A stretch of 64,000 bases of DNA, taken from positions 70,889,319 to 70,953,318 of the forward strand of contig CP136069.1 in NCBI GenBank assembly GCA_032622095.1. Reading direction: 5' to 3'. The stretch is from Siphonodentalium dalli (taxonomy: Eukaryota > Mollusca > Scaphopoda > Gadilida > Siphonodentaliidae). The position numbers were made by a program, and so were the translations under genes. Positions 24,301-35,980 of the stretch are shown here, piece by piece; positions within the stretch are counted from its first letter, which is position 1, and each line of letters opens with the position of its first letter. The notes under the pieces are model-generated. The model saw only the letters and a program-made list of their open reading frames with translations. It searched no databases and was not told the origin of the DNA.

Positions 24301-27300
24301 ATTACTTACCATTTTATCCATTAAATTTGCCACCAGACTCAAAAGAACCGTGGATAAAACAAACGTTTTAGTGACATTCTGGTTTGCTTGTGAGTTGCGT
24401 GATTATGATTATAATCTAACCGCAATCATAAATGCAACACCAATGTGCATGTTCAATGGAGATTATCGCACTATGACCTATGTATCAATAAAATGTATTA
24501 GCATGAGAGATTGCTATACATTTATAGTCAGGACTCACGTCCCTAAGAACTAATACAGATATGATATCCGCCGGAGATATAGAAGATTGAATTTTAATTA
24601 GTCTTGCCCGGAAACTCAATATCTTCTGTTTGTAACATATATGAATCCGATTGACATTCACAACCATTTAACTCACAAATTAGTCGGGACTAAAATATCA
24701 ATGTACGGAAAAACATGCACATCAAGCAACATATGACGAGAACAACTTATATTCATAGGTATGCGGTGTTGCTTTCTTGTTTGATGCTGAGCCGAAACTC
24801 GAACGATTATACAAAGCAGCAACCTCTCGATCACTATAACGCCTATTTATAAACCATTGTACGCTGATTGCATTATATGGACATTGTGGTCCCATGTTAT
24901 GTCATTAAAGAGCAATTTGTGTGTGTGATGATGAATTTAGTGTATCGTTAATAGGTATTTACTATGATGTGTGAACTTTGATTGCTCGTGGACTCATATC
25001 CAACTTTGGCAAAACCAGAGATCGATCAGATATCTTATTTACTGGATTTCAAAATGTATGCCATTTTTGTTTTTTGCGTTACTGCATAAAACAACAGATG
25101 GTGATGCTGTTATTTAATGTTTCATGTGGCCAAAACTGTTGCAAGGCTCTCTGAAAATATTGGTGAAAATTCAAAGGAGGACTGCACATTCAAGACTATC
25201 ACAATATATTAATGATAGCAATATGTTAGTATTGAACATTACAACATCACTTCGTACCGCATAGATTGCATGATTATTTGTAACGGTCAATGACCATCCT
25301 CTATTATTACCAGTTGTCTACATATTGTTTATTCTTTACTTACTTAACGTCCCAAAATGACATCAAATGTGTCAAACAATAGTCAAATGTGCATTGGAGA
25401 TCAATACACGATACACGATTAGGCAAATTAAACTATTTAAGTCATTCTCGGAATTTCACTAAGTGTTTTTTTATTTTTGGTAGGTTTGTCTTTCTCCAAA
25501 TATTTGATATAAAGTTCCTGATAATTGTTAAACAAAACAACCTAAACATTCAACAAATTCAAATTTCCATCCAGTATTAATCCTGGGGTGTGACATTTGG
25601 AACCTGATGTAGGATACCACCAAACCAATGGAAAGACACGGCTTACCCGCCCTTACGGAGCTGATCGACCAATTATGGAAGTTAATTTGAGACAATCACG
25701 TCAAAGCTTTATCTGAAAAACATTTTGTCTTACCGCCATCACTCAAACACAACATATCGACGTCTAATATAAACACACACTCTAAACAATATATCGCTTC
25801 AAACTGCCGTATGATACATTTTGACCGACTTCCGTATTCATTGTTCGCAGCGTGTTGGCATTAAAATTAGCCGTCATATTGGGCGTCATCTTGGATTTTG
25901 GTTGTCTACTAAGACCAGATGTGGATGCAAATTTTACATTTTATGTTTCTTCGTTGTATTCAACACAAAGTAATTCCGAACGATTTGCTTAATTCTTTGC
26001 ATTCTGGATTATAGTCACAAGTGCCGCCATTATGTGGACGTTTGTGACTGGGTGTTGATTACGTTTTTGTTTACTAATTCGCCAACTGATAAGATAGACT
26101 AACGGTGAAACTACTGTACCCTATGAGATATCGTCTATGTAGTCACTTCAATGATATACAATATGCCACAGGGGACGTTCCATTTTAGTTCGTTTGTATG
26201 TGCGTTCGCTAAGTGGTACAATTAAAATTGGACGCCATATTGGACGCCATTTTGTTGTATCTTACTATTCTAATAGTGAATATGGATGGAAATTCATACC
26301 TGTCACTTCGTATGTGTGTTGTACATTAAATAAAACAAAATACTGCGCATAATGATATCACTCGTGGTTCCAATCCCAGTCGATAACTTTATTTCGAATT
26401 TTATGACATTGGATGGAGGGATACAGTTCTACCTATTAGCTTACCAATTGAAAAGATGTATTAATGGTCAAATTAATGTTTGATATGAAATGTTATTCTA
26501 TGTAGTCACTACAATAATATAGATTTTACCACTGGGGACTTTCCTTTTCGGGATTTTTCCTATGTCGCTCCACAGAGTCTTAAAATAAAAACTGAAGGCC
26601 ATATTGGACGCCATCTTGGATTTTGATACTCTTCTAATGGTGAATATGGTTGGAAATTCGAATTTTACATTTGTTATGTGTGTTCTACACGAAATAAAAG
26701 GAAATACTACGCACTATTCTATCATTCTGGGATCCAATCCCAGGCGATGGCTATACTCAGCATTTTATGACATTGGGGGAGGGATAAGTTTTTTCCAATT
26801 AATTACAATATTTGTAGGGATAGGGTAATAAAATTAATACCTTCGGGTAGAAAATACTCCATTCTTTCCAAACATATATGACAAGATAAGCTCAATCCAG
26901 CGTGCTAGTTTTGTACAGAGTTGACGGGCGACAGTTTCTCTGAATCGTCATGATTTTTTGACGCATAACGTTACATTCTCTACCATGACGTCGTGAAATC
27001 TCAAACAAACCAGAAAAAATAAGAAGGTTCCCATCTAGTATCACCATGTACCACATATTAACAAATAAAACGTTCTGTTTTTGTGATGTGCTTAACTTTT
27101 AACCAATTGTGTATAGCTGGCCAACCGCTGAAAACAGGCTAATTTTTCGGTAGGGTACCTCCACAAATAGTCTTACCATACATAGCTGCCACCAATTCCG
27201 GCAAGGCCAAGAATCATTTCCATAAATGATATATATTTACCTTCCAGAAAAGGTTGGTTTCAACTTGTTCTACCGAGGGTAGGGGTATCCGACCACTTTT

Positions 27301-27318
27301 GGCGTTTGGCCGCTCCTC
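21339..27318. mobile_element. ~6-kb DNA element with ~1.45-kb inverted repeats
   Basis: The left arm from 21339 (GAGGAGCGGCCAAA) is inverted in the right arm ending 27318 (TTTGGCCGCTCCTC). Pairing continues through 'accctcggtagaacaagttg', 'agcggttggccagctataca' and 'aagatggcgtccaatatgg' blocks to about 22790 and 25870. TA dinucleotides (21337-21338 and 27319-27320) flank both ends, a possible TA target duplication. Each arm contains ~350-360-bp subrepeats with an 'aagatggcgnccaatatggc' core (near 22044, 22408 and 22750; 25880, 26240 and 26600). No transposase was recognised inside. Probably a non-autonomous cut-and-paste element; superfamily unknown. Confidence 0.8.
22800..25865. other. interior of the 6-kb inverted-repeat element
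   Basis: About 3 kb between the two arms. It holds one more diverged subrepeat (near 23390) and a 129-codon open frame at 24164-24553 with no recognisable motif. I see no transposase signature (DDE-like, BED or HTH). Confidence 0.4.
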
Positions 27319-27320
27319 TA

Positions 27321-28880
27321 TATCGTTTCACCCAATCCTTACAATGTTATACGCTAGAAGGGGAAACTTGCTTAGTAAGTTCAGATCCCATACACTCATA
27401 CTGCTACACACCTTATATGAATAGAGTTGTTTCTCTTTATTAGCGCTGTTAAAGCGAGAACGGACCTCAAGCTATCAGACCAGTCATCGTTAGCGCTGGC
27501 ATGGCCTAACTTTTAAACAGATTTACCCGGTACCGTACATTTATATTAACATTGCATCGTGTTGGTACATCATTTGCCAGGTTGATGTATATCTATTGGT
27601 TGGGGTTGTCATCATTTCTACACGTTGATGTTGAGTACAGAACTATAAGTTCTCTGAAACGGTGAAACACTAAATCGCGCCCGATAGTTCGGAGCTCATA
27701 GATTCAAACCCCGTGGTTTAAACGAAATTGAAGAATCGGGTCACACACGTCCTCTGTATTAAATTGGTAGAAATTCAGCGTTTCTGATAAGTTTTGCCCG
27801 TTTTGGAGAAACAAACATATTTATGTTATTTCGAATGTTCCCTCTTATTTCTTGCCTCTCTGGCAGATGTCACGTTACTACAGGGCACTATTTTGAAATA
27901 TTATGTAACCAAATTAACCTCTAGATTATGCGCACCCTAATCAAAGGAAACACTCAAGGTTGACCAATGTCAAGACAGTGGCTATAGGAAACATTTGGGT
28001 ACCTAGATGACATGTGCATTAAATATTCAATCAACGTATTTGTGTTGCATTTATTGGCGTATAAATGTGTAATTGGCCGAACAGCAGTATATTTATACCA
28101 AGTTATGATACTCGGCCATTTATAATGGTGTACGCCCACTGCGACACAGAAACGTTGATTGCTCATAATTACACCCCGGAACATTTATGTCAACATATTA
28201 GAAAGAATTATCGCAAATCTGTACTTTGTAAAAATTCAAAATGTCCGTTATTCGCGTATCCAGTCCGAGCGGTTGGACGAAATTTGATTGTGCCGATTTT
28301 GAGTAAGAAGAAAAGGCTCTATAAAAGAAGTTCAATGCCGCTCAAGTCAATGTCGTCTTGAACGTAAAAAAAAAATGAAAAGAGGAACAACTAACAATAG
28401 TGTCAATAAAATCTCTTTCTGAATTAAAAAATACAAATTAGATACTGCATGGATATGAATGTATTGACATCCTTATATCGCGAATTTGAAATTACGCCTT
28501 CGAAAATTGAATTTGAAGTTTGCCGATTCGCAGTAGACTGTTAAACATCTAATTATTACCGTTGAAGCCAGTTATCTCCATAGTCATATTATTTTGGTAA
28601 CGATTTAGAGATTGGTTATTGTTTGGAATACTTTATTGTCAAAACATTAGTATGTATAATTGAAAATGCAACAAAGCGATACATTTTTCACACATGCAGG
28701 AAACAATATAGGCTCATGCGCATGCTAACCCTTCCCGAATTCCTACGACAGTCACTGTGATGCTTAATACAGAAATACAAACAGTTAAGTAAGAAAAATA
28801 GATCTGTAATTGTATCAAAATAGTATAATAAATTAAATGATGCGAAACTCCCAATAATAATTCGTATGCACGAGGAGTTG
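27321..28880. other. intron, nothing definite
   Basis: Lectin gene intron. A stretch 'gattcaaaccccgtgg' near 27700 resembles a tRNA box B and may be a SINE relic, but no box A lies at the right distance. A 98-codon frame at 28065-28361 carries no recognised motif. Confidence 0.35.
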
Positions 28881-28884
28881 ATAA

Positions 28885-29230
28885 CCAGCGCAGCCCGTTC
28901 TCGCAAAATATCAGCACATTATCTGCTTATAATGGAACTAGTTTTAGGTAGATATTCTGCTCAGAATCGCTTCATTTTGAGTCGATAATGTGCTGAAAAT
29001 GAGAATATTTTAGTCACATTATCGACTCAAAATTATGCGACAATGACACAAATATGCCAACTCACGACTTTGCTTTTATACGCTCTTCAACGGGTGTTTT
29101 CACGGTGGCCGCGCCATAAAACGAAATAATTATCTGCTTATTTCATAATCAAGTAATCACATCATGTATTCACATTATAGGTCGACTGTGCGTATTTCTG
29201 CGAGATATGTTGACTAGCGATATCTACCCC
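28885..29230 (+). repeat. ~340-bp interspersed repeat, copy 1
   Basis: Matches 30515-30860 in the same orientation, with shared blocks 'gcacattatctgc', 'tgtgctgaaaatgagagcat'-like, 'cactcacgactt', 'ccataaaacgaaataa' and 'gtgtgcgtatttgcgcg'-like. Both contain inverted 'gcacattatc' and 'gataatgtgc' words. Non-coding. Confidence 0.7.
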
Positions 29231-30514
29231 GTTTTAATATAAGCAGAGAATATAGGTTAATACAAAAACGTACCACGTTGCGTCTATCAATTGGTCTGCA
29301 TAATTCATGGGTTTACCACACAATGCAATACAATTTCCAACATCTAAACACACAGCCAATCACTGTTTCTTAAACATGTGTCGGTTTTGATAGACTTATA
29401 TCAGATAGTTTGCGTTCATGTTTTTGTCGAGATGAATGAGAAACAAATCGTTTCCCAAAAATATAAGAAAGCTGGTTCAGAATGTTGATGGTATGGATAG
29501 GTCACGTAATACAAGTTATTGCATTGTTTCGATGTAACATGAGGATTTGCCATTTGTGAGTTACTATAAACCTCGGCCTGTGTGCCTCGTGTTGATATAG
29601 TTTATCTAAACCCCTGAGCAATGCAATTATGGCATTTTACTATACCTACCTTACAGGGGGCTATCTAGAATATTAACGTAGTTTTGTTGGTACGACCAAA
29701 TATTATGACGTCGTACTGGCGGGCTGATAATGAAATGTTCACTCAATAACGGCCCGTCGTCTGTTACTTTAATGATGGCGTTACAGACGTAACACGTTAT
29801 CTCCTCGAAATTTCCGTCGTCCCTCTGCTGGGTCACTCTTCAATCTTTAGTTTGTAGACAACATTTGATCAAATGGTTTTGATGAAATATTTTATCTTTT
29901 ATTGTCAGGAACAATTAACATGCATTATCACGGACATGCCAATATTTAGGTCATTGTACACGGTACTAATAGTATATAACATGAGTTTCTCGGGCATAAT
30001 GGTTCTATTTGTGTCCCGTCATAAATGAATAAAGACATATTATGGACTTACTTCAGTGAATACAACATATAAGTTAGTATCAAAACACTATCGCCACTGG
30101 AATAATGGGGCAATCAACTTAGATTATCGAAAATTCCAACCACAACGACCGAAATTTCTGAGAACACAACGTTTGAACTACGCACACGTGTGAATACTTA
30201 CTTTATTCGGAACGATTTACTGACCATAAACATTACGGCAATGATTTCGCAAACAATAGTCACTGCATGTAATTTTATCAAAACAATGATGTTGTTTTCT
30301 GCCTATATTGATATCAAATTTGTGAAAATACCTTATTCTGGCATGATTCGTTGTTATTACGTGCTGAAAACCTCAGTGGACTGTTTCACATCACGATAAC
30401 AGCCCTCCATCCAATAATATCTCATGATGTTAAGTGTTTATGTTGGGTCTCGATCATACCATAATGCCTTCCAAAATCATGTTATTGCTGTAGTATCCCA
30501 GCCTGCTCTCCCGA

Positions 30515-30860
30515 AAACCCGCACATTATCTGCGCATAATATAACTTGATTTAGGTAGATAATCTGCATAGAATTGCTCATCATGAGTCGCTAATGTGCT
30601 GAAAATGAGAGCATTTTAGTCACATCATTGACTCATGAAATGTTTCTAAGCAGATAATGTGCGGACAATGTACAAAAATAATCCCACTCACGACTTTTCA
30701 CGTGTGCGCTCTTTCACATGTGTTTTCACTGTGGTCGCTCCATAAAACGAAATAACGGATATGACTCCATTACCTGCTTATTTTCGGATTAAAATAATCA
30801 CATTTGTACATATTGAACATTATCGGTCGATTGTGTGCGTATTTGCGCGTATCTACTTTG
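30515..30860 (+). repeat. ~340-bp interspersed repeat, copy 2
   Basis: Second direct copy of the repeat at 28885-29230, about 1.6 kb away and diverged by many substitutions and small indels. The spacing suggests either two insertions or an old local duplication. Confidence 0.7.
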
Positions 30861-31589
30861 ACAAAAACGTACACGTAGTAATAATGCTGGCGGGGAATAT
30901 TTACTAAATAGAGTATAGTGTTATATTTGTCGTTACTATCATAATGAGCTTTTTATCTCACCAGCATCATTCCTGGTCCCAGTATCCAAATTGCAGTCCA
31001 ATTTTCAGTGCCTTCGCTATTGGTTTTGCAATTACGTGATCCGCATAGTCAACAGAAACTGAAGATATCTAACGACAATGAAATCACAAATTAGCTCTAG
31101 TTTATTTGGTTTTATCAAGAGAGTACACCTAATAGTATCGAACCGGAGAACGTAGCGTAGCGTTTAAACAACTATACTGACTTAATTAAGCGGCTGTCTA
31201 CAACAAAATTGTGTTTGGTTTGTTTTACAGTTGTGAGCAACTATCATATTCCCATACCACTATCAATACACCCACGATACGTCAGTCACTTGTTTTACAT
31301 TGCAAATTTAACGGAACTGAGATTTGGGAACTTTTTCATTTCAATGCTAGTCTATTGACTATGGTGCAATCATGGTTGTGTTGTGTCCTTGTACATGTGC
31401 AAAGTATATGGCAATGACATGCTTACGTTACCAACATGTATATTATAAGATGTCCAGCCCCTTTAAATTAGAAACAAATAAGGAGGACGGTAAAAGTAAT
31501 GGTCGTGAGAAGATGTTACGTTGTAAACGGCGAAATTCATTGGAAGCGTGTACAATAAACAGAAAGTTTATGGTTCGTATTCACAAACA

Positions 31590-32036
31590 TGTGACCCGCC
31601 ATATCAAATCCAGTCGGAAGTCGGGATTTTTTTACCCTGTGCCAATGCATTCTCTTATATATGCGAGTCGACCATAGGTCGCCTCGCATATATAACAGAA
31701 TGCATTGGCTTAACAATTTATCATGTTTTTTAAATAAATGTTTCTTACAATTGTTAGGACATAAAATAAAATAACATCCATTACCCTGCAGGGGGCCCCA
31801 CACATATATAGAAGCACATAGAAGAGTGTCGTCTGCTCATGTTTGTCTGGGGCTCTGTATGGGTGAAATTATAAAACTGTTAAAGAATACAAGAACAAAT
31901 TATTAAAATTGTTAGGCCAATGCATTCTCTTATATATGCGAGGCGAACTATGGTCGACTCGCATATATAAGAGAATGCATTGGCACAGGGTAAAAAAAAT
32001 CCCGACTTCCGACTGGATTTGATATGGCGGGTCACA
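31590..32036. mobile_element. foldback MITE with two 69-bp hairpins
   Basis: Ends TGTGACCCGCCATATC and GATATGGCGGGTCACA, with arms continuing through 'aaatccagtcggaagtcggg' and CCCTGTGCC. Just inside each arm lies a 69-bp near-perfect hairpin (31641-31709 and 31916-31984) beginning GCCAATGCATTCTCTTATAT and ending in its complement. The AT-rich centre is unrelated between copies. The same 69-bp hairpin occurs in other elements at 37.7, 52.6, 52.8 and 58.0 kb. Non-coding. Confidence 0.85.
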
Positions 32037-33066
32037 AATGGGTTTCTTTTATGAAATGTTTACTTTATTCGGTAAAGACTGAATAGAAAGGAACATTCGT
32101 TTCCGTTTACGTAAATGTAAGACATTGTCGTTGATATGATTGACCAACACTATAAGGTTTCTCAGTTGTCAGACACCACCTCACGACTACATCGCGAACA
32201 ATCACCGGATATATTTCGCGTGTTTCTTGCGCATATACTGCATGGTGTAGACAGTCACACATCTATGTGTTTTGGAGACATAATTCCTTCGTCACTAGTG
32301 CATTTTGCTCCACGACCTTTCTCATGATCCCTCATGAATGAAATGAACCAAACGTGTACTGATATGATCACCCACAGGTCCTATTGGTGGTGTATGGGTT
32401 AATTTTTTGTTCTGTGGACCTGTGTGATCATCTTGTGTACGCAACCGGCGATCAACACTATCAAATCTCCTTTAGTAGATAATCCCCAACAGCGGCGGTG
32501 TCTTTCCAATTTACGACAACAGTTAGCTTCGCGTTGAGATTGGCCCGGTATAAACTACCTGGATTATATATAAACTCAGTTGGTGAATACGAGCCCCGGT
32601 TTTTACATGCCGTGATAGTTTACTGCGGTTCCAATGTGATCGTGGATGTTTACTATTTATGTGTTTTGTTTTGCGTTTGTTCATTTGTTTGTTTGTTAGT
32701 TTTGTCTTCCTCGTTGTGTTCTCTTGCTTTATCTGTATGGAGCTAACGAATGCTCTATCGTACTGACGCGTCTATTTTTGGAGATAACCGTAGTTTGTTG
32801 AGTTGGATAGTCGGTGATCACAGCGTGAAAACAGTTTGTGAACGAGCCGGCAATCCTTTGCCGGTTGAATTCTATTTCGCGATTCCTGATGCGTGTTGTC
32901 AATAGCAGCCTACTTTATTCAAACTATGTGCACGCTTTAGAGGACGGTGCTTGTGAATCTGAAACTAAATTCAGCAACTCTAGACCAACCATGAGATTTA
33001 TTTTAGCGACAGATGTTCAACATAATATTAATTATATTATGCAGTAGCTCTCAATATAATACCGAC

Positions 33067-33247
33067 CCTAACGCTGCCAGCACATCCATCACTGCCTTGT
33101 GGTCACCATCATTCTCTATTTGTATTAGTGTACTGTTGTTCTGTTCGCAGAAGTTGTTGGTGTCATTCATCTGCAATCTCTCACCATCGAATGTTTTAAT
33201 GCACTTCCGCCCAGGAGCGTGATGGGTCCAGCCATTCAAGCAACTCA
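33067..33247 (-). CDS. lectin gene exon: N-terminal half of second CTLD
   Basis: The acceptor is 'gattactgcatttcag'. The exon starts in phase 1 and encodes SCLNGWTHHAPGRKCIKTFD, FCEQNNSTLIQIENDGDHKA and VMDVLAAL. The Cys-x-x-GW start, the FCE Cys and the 'L..I......' helix are typical of CTLD first halves. To join in frame with the exon at 21305 the donor must be AGG|GTCGGT, a weak site. A better-looking site 4 bp downstream (TCG|GTATTA) would put the next exon out of frame. Either the weak site is used or the gene is damaged here. Confidence 0.75.
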
Positions 33248-33623
33248 CTGAAATGCAGTAATCAAGTTTAACCAATCAAGTTTATTGTCGAATGGATCAA
33301 TGTCTTCTTGTTTGGACAACATTAACGTGACTATTAACACTTCATTTCACGGAATATTAATAGACGCCACTCTCCCCATTCTTAATGGGTGATATTAGCC
33401 CATGTTCATCTGTGAATGATTAACAATAATACATGTAGACCCGAACTTAGTGTATAGATTCGGGGTGTAAAATAATAATTATGATTCAGGGAAAACAGCC
33501 AACTTGAGTTTCTGTCACTAGGGAATGAATTTTTCTCTCTATATATTATTTTCTATGAAGCGGGCAAGTTAATAAACTGCAGATTTACTCATTTGTGAGA
33601 AACACCTCAATTATTAAAAAAAA

Positions 33624-33827
33624 AACCAGGATAAATGGTTGAGTGATGTAGAACGACATGGGCAGCTCAGACTGCATAGGACTATTAAATATAGTTATAA
33701 TAACGAACTGTATGTAAATATTTCTTTCACCGAACTAGCATGTCCAAACTTGAACAGTGTATGCATGATGAAACATGACACAGTTCAGATATGGAATATT
33801 ATTATATTACCGTTACGTGTTGATGAT
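33624..33827 (+). pseudogene. LINE C-terminal relic, part 1 (interrupted)
   Basis: An open frame reading KWLSDVERHGQLRLHRTIKY, then ELYVNISFTELACPNL, ending in RVDD. The pattern 'W......LR.yRtiK..Y..E.YVN' is typical of the region after RT in invertebrate LINEs. The last two codons, GAT GAT (33822-33827), are one copy of the 6-bp duplication made by the element inserted at 33828. The frame resumes at 37492. Confidence 0.6.
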
Positions 33828-33865
33828 TACGGAAGCACTGTAGCGCCACAAATAAAATAATAATT

Positions 33866-33957
33866 ACGGCATTTAAACGCCCTATTACGGCGTTTAAACG
33901 CCCTAATACGGCGTTTAAACGCCCTAATTACGGCGTTTAAACGCCCTAATGCGACAT
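33866..33957. repeat. palindromic GTTTAAAC repeats, left arm (4 units)
   Basis: Four units of the palindrome GGCGTTTAAACGCC (the first diverged) spaced 20-22 bp, in the left arm. The right arm (37305-37456) has seven units, one with a substitution. Copy number has changed independently in the two arms. Confidence 0.85.
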
Positions 33958-34748
33958 ATATGGAATGACTAGTGAACCTTCGGACTGAACCTTCGGACTA
34001 CTGAACCCTACCCGATCAATGTCTGAACAGAATGAGGTCCCCTAGCAAAGGGTGAATTTGGTGATGCTAGCCGCTATGCGGGGTAATATCTCTAAATTCA
34101 CCCTCTGGGGACCTCATTCTGCAAATGTCAGGCACCTTATTTCCGGGCTTGATACCACCAATGGTATATGCGTTGGTTTGGGTGCAATGTGTCTAACCGT
34201 GAAACATGTGGTCCCCTGCTATAAGCATATACCCTTCGCTATGTGCATGTTCGACTACATGGGGTGTTTTGAGTGCATTCTAGTTCATTTTGGATTTTCG
34301 GAGAATCGGGCCTTCGGAGAATCGGGCCTTCGGAGTTATGGGCTTTCGGAGAATCGGGCTTTCGGAGAATCGGGCCTTCGGAATTATGGAGTTTCGGAGA
34401 ATCGGGCCTTCGGAGTTATGGGCTTTCCAGGGCTGGCATTCTCAGAAATTCGGGCGGGCTAAAACCAGCCCTCCTCAATCAGCCTAGGTGGGCTATAGCC
34501 CTCCTCAGTGAATGATGTCATAGCATGGACATTTTAGCCAACTACAGCGAAATCACATTCACGACAATGGAAATAGTCATTATCTGAACTAAACTGCGTT
34601 AATACATTTTTACAAAGGGAGCCATTCCAAAATGTACCTCACCCCATAGACTTTACCTACCCGAATAAAGGCCATCGGTTATAGCGTGATAGAGTCAGAA
34701 ACATTAATCGTGAGTCACTACTCATACAATGCAGTGCTCTTGTTATTA

Positions 34749-35980
34749 TCCCCCGCCAAATTGAAAATTTGCGGGTGATATAGGAATGGGTTCCGTCCGT
34801 CCGTCTGTCTGTCCGTCCGTCCGTCCGTCTGTCCCGAATTTGATCGAGTCAGAACTTGAACAAATGTCTACGGATTTCAAAGATATTTGGTATATGAGTT
34901 CACCTGACCGTTACCTAGAATGCATTCTCAAGCCAGGTCCGGCAGGATATTTTTACCAGAGTTATTGGACTTTGTTTATTATTTTTGTTGAATTTACCAA
35001 ATAGCATATAGACGACGTCACAGGGCTCATTTCCACAAATCTCTATGGATTTCAAAGATATTTGGTATATGAGTTCACCTGACCATTACCTAGAATGAGT
35101 TCGCATGCCAGGTCCGGCCGGTTATTTTTACCGGAGTTATTGGACTTTGTTTATTATTTACCAAATAGCATATAGACAACGTCACAGGGCTCATTTCCAC
35201 AAATGTCAACGGATTTCAAAGATTTTTGTTATTTGTGTTCACATGATCAGTATCTAGAACGAGTTCGAAAGCCAGGTCCGGCAGGATATTTTAAGCAGAG
35301 TTATTGGACATTGTTTATTTTTGTGTGTGCAAATGGACGACGTCACAGGGCTCATTTCCACAAATCTCAATGGATTTCAGAGATATTCGGTAAATGAGTT
35401 CACATGACCTGTATCTAGAATGAGTTCGCAAACCAGGTCCGGCCGGTTATTTTAAGCAGAGTTATTGGACTTTTTAAAATTTGTTACAATAATCTGCACT
35501 GGTGATTTCAATTTCAACATCCATCAGGAGAAATATGTGTCTCAACTTGAAAACATCTTCAAAATACATCAATCTGTTGTGCAGCCGACACATATACTTG
35601 AAGGAACACTCGACCTACTTCTCTCTAATATTAAAATGGACACACGTGATTTTCCAGTTCTGTACACAGACCACCATGTGATATGGGCTGTCAAGAAGTA
35701 AAATGTCATTCTAAGAATATTTATGCATGGTTATGGAGATATTGAGGTATATTTTATCAAATATGTATATTTTTTAATTTTGCTCAAAATTTATATCAAC
35801 GGATTTAAAAGAGTTTTGGTATATTTGTTCCCATGACTAGTACCTAAAATGAGTTCGCGAGCCTTTTTGACAAAATCCCACCTCTTATTTACCACGTACT
35901 GAGAACGTAAACTGTATTGAGAATGCACTTCCCCAACTGCACATTTCGGCGGGGGATACCGCCGTCTCCGGCGGCTTGTT
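34749..35980 (+). mobile_element. Helentron-like non-autonomous insert
   Basis: Begins 'atcccccgccaaattgaaaa' and ends with GGCGGGGGATACC, a CCGCC-GTCTCC-GGCGG hairpin and CTTGTT. After a (CCGT/CTGT)n microsatellite come about four tandem ~165-190-bp units ('ggatttcaaagatatttggt', 'gccaggtccggc', 'gttattggacttt'). The other arm of the host element has the uninterrupted site 'tcttgttattgtgtttgatg', so the insertion is precise, lacks a normal TSD and can be placed between the two Ts. T-T insertion, a 3' hairpin and an ACGG-type microsatellite fit Helentrons. Confidence 0.7.
35480..35703 (+). pseudogene. AP-endonuclease C-terminal fragment in the insert
   Basis: An open frame of about 75 codons reading IICTGDFNFNIHQEKYVSQL, then VVQPTHILEGTLDLLLSNI and LYTDHHVIWAVKK before a stop. 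GDFN, 'pTH....TLDLLLSN' and 'YTDHH' are the later conserved blocks of exonuclease-endonuclease-phosphatase endonucleases. Autonomous Helentrons are known to carry such an endonuclease, related to CR1 LINEs, at the C-terminus of the Rep/helicase protein. Its place near the 3' end of this element fits that origin. Capture from a LINE is the alternative. Confidence 0.7.

Noticed and set aside
24164-24553. 129-codon plus-strand frame within the 6-kb element
   Set aside because: No recognisable motif, and composition is like the surrounding AT-rich DNA. It could be chance, so no product was called.
27690-27720. Box-B-like 'gattcaaaccccgtgg'
   Set aside because: No box A at the right distance and no acceptor stem, so not called as a tRNA or SINE.
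28065-28361. 98-codon plus-strand frame with a basic tail
   Set aside because: No domain recognised, no splice or promoter context, and lies in the lectin intron.
34052-34515. Overlapping frames with repeated 'SENRAFGESGLRSYG'-type peptides (also 36718-37049 on the minus strand)
   Set aside because: They are translations of the 'ttcggagaatcgggc' DNA repeats in both arms of the inverted-repeat element, open in several frames at once.
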